The position numbers and the translations under genes are program-made. This document shows, piece after piece, positions 16,190 to 20,818 of a stretch of 20,818 bases of DNA. Every line of letters starts with the position of its first letter. The first letter of the stretch is position 1. The stretch is from DASSUW01 sp963730535 (GTDB lineage: Bacteria > Actinomycetota > Thermoleophilia > Solirubrobacterales > Solirubrobacteraceae): the NCBI GenBank assembly GCA_963730535.1, contig CAVSRU010000006.1, forward strand, positions 1-20,818, in the 5' to 3' direction. The notes under the pieces are model-generated. The model worked only from the letters and a program-made list of their open reading frames with translations, was not told where the DNA came from and did no database searches.

Positions 16190-17288
16190 GGTCCTCCGTC
16201 TCGATCTCGATTTCACCGTCCCGCTCCGATGCCCACCAGCGCACCGCCCCGGCGGCCGCTAGCACCTGCTGATCTGCGAGGTCCTCTCCGAGCTCGGCCT
16301 CGAGCGCCGCCCGCCGACGCCACCAGGCCGCGATCTCCCGGGGCAAGGCGTGCCAGCCGCCGTGTAGACCGCGGAGGAAGGTGAGCAGCTCGTCGTAGTG
16401 GCTCCGTCGCTGGTCCGACGCCGCGTAGTCGGGATGGACGAGAACGGTGATGAGCCCTCCGCGGTCGGCGATCCACTCGCTCTTCTCCCGCCACAGCGAG
16501 ATGTCGCGCTCCTGCAGGAGCTCGAACATCGTGTGGTCCTGCGGCAGCGTGATCGGCAGCTCGACGAGGTCGCCCAGGAAGTACGGGAGAATCGAGCAGC
16601 AGCCGCCCGGCTGCGCGTCGAACGGATGGGTGTCCGGGAACGAGGAGTCGTAGCGCGCGCCGAGCTCCGGCATCCAGGCGGCGTTCCGATGCGTCGCCGG
16701 CGATCGGAAGCCCTCGGCGCGCCACTCGCGCAGGTACCACTGGATCCGCGGGATCTGGCGCTCGAAGTGCTCGCGGCTCTGGAACAGCCGGGCGTCGTGG
16801 TGCAGGCCGTGGAGGGCGACCTCGCCCCCCGCGGCGCGGACGGTGTCGAGCACCTCCGGATCGAGTGGATAGTCGTCGGCGACGAAGAACCAGCCCGAAA
16901 CCACGCCGTGCCGGCGCTCGATCTCGAGCAGCGGCCCCACGTTGGCGATGCCCTTCGGCCCCTCGACATCGTGGGTCACGGTCCACGCGAAGCGGTGCCC
17001 TCGCGGCCACGTGCCCAGCACCGGGATGCGGGGCCGGTCGGAGCGCCGCAGGCGCTCGCGCAGCAGGACCTCGTGCTGCTCGACGAGAAGCGGCTCGATC
17101 GGCCAGCGCGGAAACCGTCCCTGCGCCTCGTGGCGATGACGCTGGCGGCGCGCCAGCGAGCGCCGCATGCGCATCTGGGCGGGGCGGGGGATCCACGGCT
17201 TGAGCCGGTAGAAGAGCGGAAGCAAGCGCGCCGATCGCGGCCGCTGCACGTAGCGCTCCTCCAGGTAGAAGCGGTCGTCGGGCGTCAC
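16176..17288 (-). CDS. NodB-type polysaccharide deacetylase-like protein, apparently cytoplasmic
   Basis: A 370-residue protein with a divergent NodB fold. THDVEG (105-110) occupies the TFDD position, in the HDVD/HDVE style seen in several exopolysaccharide-locus deacetylases. HGLHHD (160-165) gives the histidine metal ligands. FRSPATHRN (194-202) is the third motif, and VLVHPDY (282-288) supplies the late histidine. The family removes N- or O-acetyl groups from sugars using a divalent metal. No signal peptide or membrane helix is visible, unlike secreted chitin or peptidoglycan deacetylases, so it may act on lipid-linked intermediates inside the cell. The C-terminal 50 residues are acidic and not recognised. 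The GTG at 17288 forms a GTGA overlap with the sugar transferase stop; the 142-codon upstream extension is shadow. Confidence 0.85.
   Translation of the reverse strand: MTPDDRFYLEERYVQRPRSARLLPLFYRLKPWIPRPAQMRMRRSLARRQRHRHEAQGRFPRWPIEPLLVEQHEVLLRERLRRSDRPRIPVLGTWPRGHRFAWTVTHDVEGPKGIANVGPLLEIERRHGVVSGWFFVADDYPLDPEVLDTVRAAGGEVALHGLHHDARLFQSREHFERQIPRIQWYLREWRAEGFRSPATHRNAAWMPELGARYDSSFPDTHPFDAQPGGCCSILPYFLGDLVELPITLPQDHTMFELLQERDISLWREKSEWIADRGGLITVLVHPDYAASDQRRSHYDELLTFLRGLHGGWHALPREIAAWWRRRAALEAELGEDLADQQVLAAAGAVRWWASERDGEIEIETEDHAHA
16193..16197 (-). promoter_or_regulatory. Ribosome binding site deciding the co-polymerase start
   Basis: GGAGG on the minus strand lies 3 bases before the ATG at 16189, inside the end of the upstream deacetylase gene. 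It is the clearest Shine-Dalgarno match I noticed in the operon. It favours this ATG over the in-frame GTG at 16216. Confidence 0.55.
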
Positions 17289-17878
17289 CTGGCGCCCCTT
17301 GCCGCCAAGACGGCCGGCACGGTCCGGGCGAGGATCTTCAGATCGCCCCAGAGCGTCGCGTGCCGCACGTAGTCGCAGTCCAGCTGCAGCATCTCGGTGA
17401 ACCCGAGCGACGCCCGACCGCGCACCTGCCACAGACCCGTGATCCCGGGGCGCACGACGGCTCGTGCATCCGCCCACGCCGGGACCCGCGCCTGCTCCTC
17501 GACCGGAAGCGGCCGCGGACCGACGAGGCTCATATGCCCTGCCAGCACGTTGATCAGCTGCGGCAGCTCGTCGAGGCTGGTGCGCCGCAACAGGCGCCCC
17601 AGCCGCGTGATCCGCGGGTCCCGCTCCAGGTCCAGCCAGTCGCCGTCCCGGCTTTCCCCGATCAGCAGCGGGCGGAGCTGCTCGGCGCCGGTGACCATGG
17701 TGCGGAACTTCCACATCCTGAACTCACGACCGCCGCGTCCGGCGCGGCGCTGCCGGAACATCGGCGGACCGGGCGAGCTGCACGAGATCGCGATCGCCAC
17801 GACGAGCATGAACGGCATCAGCAGCGCCAGGCCGAGCGCTGCGCACCCGATGTCGATCGCGCGCTTGGCCACGGTCAT
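17285..17878 (-). CDS. Initiating sugar-phosphate transferase (bacterial sugar transferase / phosphoglycosyl transferase)
   Basis: A 197-residue monotopic phosphoglycosyl transferase, the short catalytic form without the extra N-terminal membrane domain of WbaP/WcaJ. KRAIDI (5-10) precedes the single membrane helix (about 11-32). SPGPPMFRQ (35-43) and MWKFRTM (55-61) follow. The catalytic DE pair is D103-E104 in RTSLDELPQLINVL (99-112). MSLVGPRP (116-123) and RPGITGLWQVRGR (143-155) complete the set. It transfers a sugar-1-phosphate from a nucleotide sugar to undecaprenyl phosphate, starting repeat-unit synthesis at the inner membrane face. The usual G-D/E-M-S reads GHMS. The ATG start overlaps the dehydrogenase stop as ATGA. 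It is the committed step for the whole operon. Confidence 0.95.
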   Translation of the reverse strand: MTVAKRAIDIGCAALGLALLMPFMLVVAIAISCSSPGPPMFRQRRAGRGGREFRMWKFRTMVTGAEQLRPLLIGESRDGDWLDLERDPRITRLGRLLRRTSLDELPQLINVLAGHMSLVGPRPLPVEEQARVPAWADARAVVRPGITGLWQVRGRASLGFTEMLQLDCDYVRHATLWGDLKILARTVPAVLAARGAR

Positions 17879-18930
17879 GCCACGGCCTCCGCGGCGAGGT
17901 CATCGACGAGCGGCACCGACGCGCCTCCGGCCTTCAGCGAGTACTCCGCCGCCTCGCTGACCACGACGACGTCGCGGGCGAGCCGGCGCTGTGCCTCGAG
18001 CCGGTCGCCGTGACGCACGGCGCGCACGAACTCCGCCAGCTCGACCACGAGCGGCTCGCAGGCTTCGAGCTCCGGGCAGATGATCTCGCCGCTGCGGTAC
18101 GCGAGGTGGTTCTGCCCGAAGGACTCGGGCTGGCCGAGGACGATGCCGCGGTCGAACAGCCGTATCGGCTCCGGAGAGCCGTCGTCGTAGACGACCATCT
18201 TCTCGCTGCCCACGAGCACGGTCCGCCGCAGCTTGCTCGGCGCCAGCCAGCTGAGCTCGACGTTGGCGACGATGTCGCCGGGGAACGTCATGGCGACGAA
18301 GGCGACGTCGGCGATGCCGCTGACCAGTGCATCACGTCCCGTCGCCTGCACGGTCAACGGGAGCTCGCCGAACCAGTACAGGAGGATGCTGAAGTCATGC
18401 GGCCCCAGGTCCCAGACCACGCTGACGTCGGAGCGATACGGGCCGAGGTTGACGCGGCTCGAGGAGACGAAGTAGAGCTCGCCCAGGACCTGGCTCTCGA
18501 CCATCCGCCGGACGGCACGCACCGGTGGGCTGTAGAGGAACGTGTGCCCGCACATCAGCAGGCGATCGGTGCGATCGGCCAGGGCGATCAGCTCGTCGGC
18601 CAGCGCCGCGGACGGCGCCAGGGGCTTCTCGATGAACGTGTGCTTCCCTGCCGCCAGGCTGGCCGCCGCGAGGTCGTAATGCGTGCAAACGGGCGTCGCC
18701 AGGACGACCGCGTCCACGCGCGGATCCTCCAGGATCGGCCCGATGTCCGCGGTGGTCCGAGCGAGCGGATGGCGTCGATGGAACCGAGCGAGGCGCTCCG
18801 GATTGCGGTCACAGATCCAGGCGATCTCGACGGCCGGATCGTCGGCGAGCACGCGGAGGAGGTTCGGGCCCCAGTAGCCGAGCCCGACGACGGCGACGTT
18901 CACCGACCGGCGGATCCGGGGTCTATACAT
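17875..18930 (-). CDS. Gfo/Idh/MocA-family NAD(P)-dependent sugar dehydrogenase
   Basis: A 351-residue oxidoreductase. VNVAVVGLGYWGPNLLR (10-26) is the Rossmann NAD-binding start with its GxGxxG variant. KHTFIEKPLA (96-105) holds the EKP lysine used in catalysis. DLGPHDFSILLYWFGE (174-189) carries the conserved D-x-x-x-H pair. The family oxidises or reduces a sugar hydroxyl. Beside a DegT aminotransferase it most resembles the WlbA-type 3-dehydrogenase of UDP-sugar acids, producing the 3-keto sugar that is then aminated; this role is inferred from the pairing. The ATG at 18930 has GAGGG 5 bases upstream and overlaps the aminotransferase gene by 8 bases. GTG 18903 is a possible shorter start. 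The 126-codon upstream open frame is Arg/Ser-rich shadow. Confidence 0.9.
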   Translation of the reverse strand: MYRPRIRRSVNVAVVGLGYWGPNLLRVLADDPAVEIAWICDRNPERLARFHRRHPLARTTADIGPILEDPRVDAVVLATPVCTHYDLAAASLAAGKHTFIEKPLAPSAALADELIALADRTDRLLMCGHTFLYSPPVRAVRRMVESQVLGELYFVSSSRVNLGPYRSDVSVVWDLGPHDFSILLYWFGELPLTVQATGRDALVSGIADVAFVAMTFPGDIVANVELSWLAPSKLRRTVLVGSEKMVVYDDGSPEPIRLFDRGIVLGQPESFGQNHLAYRSGEIICPELEACEPLVVELAEFVRAVRHGDRLEAQRRLARDVVVVSEAAEYSLKAGGASVPLVDDLAAEAVA

Positions 18931-20056
18931 GCGCGCCCTCGACGTCGGCGATCCGCCGGCCGGCGGACACGCACGCGTCCGCGGCGCGCGCGATCTCGTC
19001 GTCCCGGAGCGCCGGCGACATCGGCAGCGAGAGCTCCTCGGCGGCCCATGCCTCCGCGCGGGGAAGGTGGTACGGAGACACGACGCGGCCCTGGAGAGCC
19101 GGCTGCCAGTGCAGCGCGGGCGAGTAGTGCACGCCGGTCCCCACGCCGGCGCGGCGCAGCTCTTCGACGACCGCATCGCGCAGCGGGACCCGCACGGGGA
19201 AGAGGTGGTAGACACACGGGCTCGCGGCGTGCTCGTCGAGCAGCCGGGCGTGGCCGGCGAGCCGCTCGCGGTAGGTCGCGGCGTGCCGGCGCCGGGCCTC
19301 GTTGCCATGCTGAAGGCGGGAGAGCTTGACGCTCAGAAGCGCCGCCTGCAGTCCGTCCAGCCGCGCGTTGACGCCGAGCTCCACGTGCTCGCCCTTGCGT
19401 CGCTGTCCGAGATCGCGCAGGCGACGCGCGCGCTCGGCGATCGCCGCGTCATCCGTGCAGATCGCCCCGCCGTCGCCGAGAGCGCCGAGGTTCTTGCTCG
19501 GGTAGAACGAGAACGCCGCCGCGTCGCCGAGCGAGCCGGCCGGGCGACCCGCCCATGTCGCCCCGTGCGCCTGCGCCGCGTCCTCGAAGAGCGCGAGACC
19601 GTGCCGCCTCGCCAAGCGCTCGAGCGCCGGCATGGCGCAGACCTGGCCGTACAGGTGGACAGCGAGGATCGCCGCCGTGCGAGGCGTCACGGCGGCGGCC
19701 GCGGCGTCCGCGTCGATAAGGCCGCTCCCCTCCTCGACGTCGCAGAGCACGGGTGTCGCGCCGGCATCGATGACGCCGAGCGCCGAGGCGATGTAGGTGT
19801 GGGCGGGAACGATGACCTCGTCCCCTTGTCGGATACCTGCGGCCCGGAGGAGCAGCGTGAGCGCTGCGGTACCGGAGGCGACGCCGACGCAGTACGTGGT
19901 AGCGCACGCCGCGGCCCATCGGGACTCGAACCGCCTGACCTCCTCGCCGAGAATGAACGCGCTCCGCCGCACCACGCGGTCGAAGGCCGCCTGGAGCTCC
20001 GCTGCGATCGCCGCGTGCTCGCGGTCGAGGGCGACGAATGGAATGGGCTCGGCCAT
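18923..20056 (-). CDS. DegT/DnrJ/EryC1/StrS-family PLP-dependent sugar aminotransferase
   Basis: A 377-residue aminotransferase that converts a keto-sugar nucleotide to an amino sugar, usually with glutamate as amine donor. SGTAAL (61-66) binds the PLP phosphate, EDAAQAHG (158-165) holds the aspartate facing the pyridine nitrogen, and K188 in FSFYPSKNLGALGDGG is the Schiff-base lysine. The C-terminal GTGVHYSPALH (306-316) is typical of the family. All key residues are present. It is the first gene of the operon and overlaps the next by 8 bases. The ATG at 20056 starts just before the conserved IPFVALDREH; a TTG at 20077 would add seven residues. Neither has a clear ribosome site, so a leaderless start is possible. 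Product identity (for example a 3- or 4-amino sugar) is undetermined. Confidence 0.93.
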   Translation of the reverse strand: MAEPIPFVALDREHAAIAAELQAAFDRVVRRSAFILGEEVRRFESRWAAACATTYCVGVASGTAALTLLLRAAGIRQGDEVIVPAHTYIASALGVIDAGATPVLCDVEEGSGLIDADAAAAAVTPRTAAILAVHLYGQVCAMPALERLARRHGLALFEDAAQAHGATWAGRPAGSLGDAAAFSFYPSKNLGALGDGGAICTDDAAIAERARRLRDLGQRRKGEHVELGVNARLDGLQAALLSVKLSRLQHGNEARRRHAATYRERLAGHARLLDEHAASPCVYHLFPVRVPLRDAVVEELRRAGVGTGVHYSPALHWQPALQGRVVSPYHLPRAEAWAAEELSLPMSPALRDDEIARAADACVSAGRRIADVEGAHV

Positions 20057-20195
20057 CGGTCGAGATATGCCGAACAAGCCCCGCGGAGTCCACCTCAGAA
20101 GGTCGCTATTTGCGGACTTTGCATAATTACGCTTCCTGACAGCCGCGTACGAATTTGTGCCGCATTTGCACCGGAAATAGGCGTCTAGAGACTCC
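20057..20195 (-). promoter_or_regulatory. Probable promoter/leader of the 13-gene polysaccharide operon
   Basis: The only sizeable gap upstream of the operon, and clearly more AT-rich than its surroundings between about 20100 and 20180. Two weak minus-strand -10-like sites are visible. AATTAT lies at 20128-20123. CATATC lies at 20069-20064, with TGGACT 17 bases upstream at 20092-20087; the latter would give a near-leaderless transcript at the ATG. Neither is a strong consensus. Repeated ATTTG/TTTGCA motifs lie here and are listed separately. Confidence 0.5.
20108..20170. repeat. Pair of ATTTG...TTTGCA repeats in the operon leader
   Basis: On the + strand, ATTTGCGGACTTTGCA at 20108-20123 and ATTTGTGCCGCATTTGCA at 20153-20170 share an ATTTG start and a TTTGCA end with a 5- to 7-base centre. 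The starts are 45 bases apart, about four helical turns. They are imperfect direct repeats in an otherwise GC-rich region and could be binding sites for a regulator of the operon. Which protein would bind is unknown. Confidence 0.4.
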
Positions 20196-20818
20196 TCAGT
20201 CGAGGAGAACCGGGCGGCGTGATGAGTCGTTGAAGGCCCAGTCGGGGTGGCCGGGGCCGAGGTGGACCCCTCCGAGCCAGCGGTCGGTGCGGGGGCGCGT
20301 GGTGGCGCCCGCGAGGACCTCGGCGCCCGTGGCGGTCAGCTGGTAACGGCCCTTCGAGCGGGCGACGAGCGGGGTGAGGTCGTCGGCGAGCGCGAAGAGC
20401 GAGACGTCGCCAACCCACGGCGGGTGCTCTGACGCCGTGGAGGCCGTGAACAGCTCGCCCGGGGTGAGAGGGCCGGGCTCGAGTGCCTCGAGGATCTGGC
20501 GCTCGAGGCGGCTGAGGCCGGTGCGGCTGTCCGGCAGCTCTTCGAGGAGACGGGCGAACGGTGGGACGTCGAGCCAAGCGCGCGGGTCGTCGGACCGGAG
20601 TGCGGCGAAGGGGGCCGGATCGGGGTCGATCGGCCGGCGGGCGGCGAGCGCCGCCGCGAGATCGCCGCGCGGCGAGTGCGGAAGGTGCACGTAGGTGACC
20701 GGGCCGGGTCGTCCGGTCAGGCGGTCCTCGATCTGCGCGAGCTGGAGCGCGTCGAAGAGGTCGTCCTCGAACCAGAGCACCACCTCGGCGTCGCGCGGGT
20801 GGGCGGCCAGGCCCGCGT
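20196..20818 (-). CDS. DUF1835-like protein, 5' end beyond the window
   Basis: At least 206 residues are visible, and the frame is open to the window edge. The GTG at 20783 is in frame but probably internal, because family-like sequence continues before it (AEV then VLWFEDDLFDALQL). That WFE-x-DL-x-D-x-LQL block, followed by an Arg/Leu-rich C-terminal part with RLERQILEAL, resembles the second half of DUF1835 proteins, whose biochemical function is not established. No membrane helix is seen. It lies upstream of the polysaccharide operon on the same strand, with a 139-base gap, so it is probably a separate unit. The family call rests on one motif and general layout. Confidence 0.6.
   Translation of the reverse strand, partial: AGLAAHPRDAEVVLWFEDDLFDALQLAQIEDRLTGRPGPVTYVHLPHSPRGDLAAALAARRPIDPDPAPFAALRSDDPRAWLDVPPFARLLEELPDSRTGLSRLERQILEALEPGPLTPGELFTASTASEHPPWVGDVSLFALADDLTPLVARSKGRYQLTATGAEVLAGATTRPRTDRWLGGVHLGPGHPDWAFNDSSRRPVLLD

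Noticed and set aside
17289..17714. Extra N-terminal 142 codons for the NodB-like deacetylase
   Set aside because: The stretch is Arg/Ala/Pro-rich, overlaps the sugar transferase coding frame, and the GTGA overlap gives a natural start at 17288.
20192..20207. Hairpin CTCCTC-AGTC-GAGGAG at the end of the DUF1835-like gene as a terminator
   Set aside because: The stem is only 6 base pairs, it overlaps the stop codon and no T-run follows on the minus strand; it may be chance.

Overview
The window is very GC-rich DNA with little intergenic space and frequent GTG/TTG starts. Together with the protein types, this suggests a high-GC actinobacterium, perhaps of the Thermoleophilia/Solirubrobacterales type. 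That placement is an inference from composition and remembered family resemblance, not from a search.

Left edge (1-2343): the window opens in what looks like the last 26 bases of a tRNA, probably tRNA-Gln. A LysR-type regulator follows on the + strand. Convergent to it is a secreted protein with a DNRLRE/CBM96-like domain joined to a lysozyme/transglycosylase-like domain. A 133-base divergent promoter region separates that gene from a short two-gene + strand unit (2477-4015): a small serine-recombinase-like protein with an altered active-site motif, and a family 2 glycosyltransferase.

Core (3886-20056): thirteen consecutive minus-strand genes, all overlapping or at most 3 bases apart, form one apparent operon for an exported surface polysaccharide. 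In order of transcription they are: DegT-type aminotransferase, Gfo/Idh/MocA dehydrogenase, initiating phosphoglycosyl transferase, NodB-like deacetylase, Wzz/BY-kinase-like co-polymerase, FAD-dependent oxidoreductase, ATP-grasp ligase, FemAB/GNAT-like acyltransferase, a large flippase-polymerase fusion, PIG-L deacetylase, two GT4 glycosyltransferases and a membrane GT2 enzyme. The simplest model is Wzx/Wzy-type synthesis. An amino sugar is made, the first sugar phosphate is placed on the lipid carrier, and the repeat unit is extended and modified. It is then flipped and polymerised by one fused protein, and the co-polymerase sets chain length. The fused flippase-polymerase, the co-polymerase whose kinase domain has lost its nucleotide-binding residues, and the central oxidoreductase/ATP-grasp/FemAB cassette are the unusual parts.

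Right edge (20057-20818): a comparatively AT-rich 139-base leader with repeated ATTTG/TTTGCA motifs probably carries the operon promoter. Beyond it lies the 3' part of a DUF1835-like gene that runs off the window. I saw no CRISPR array, insertion sequence or rRNA. Several gene starts are placed well inside longer open frames; the reasons are given in the entries.
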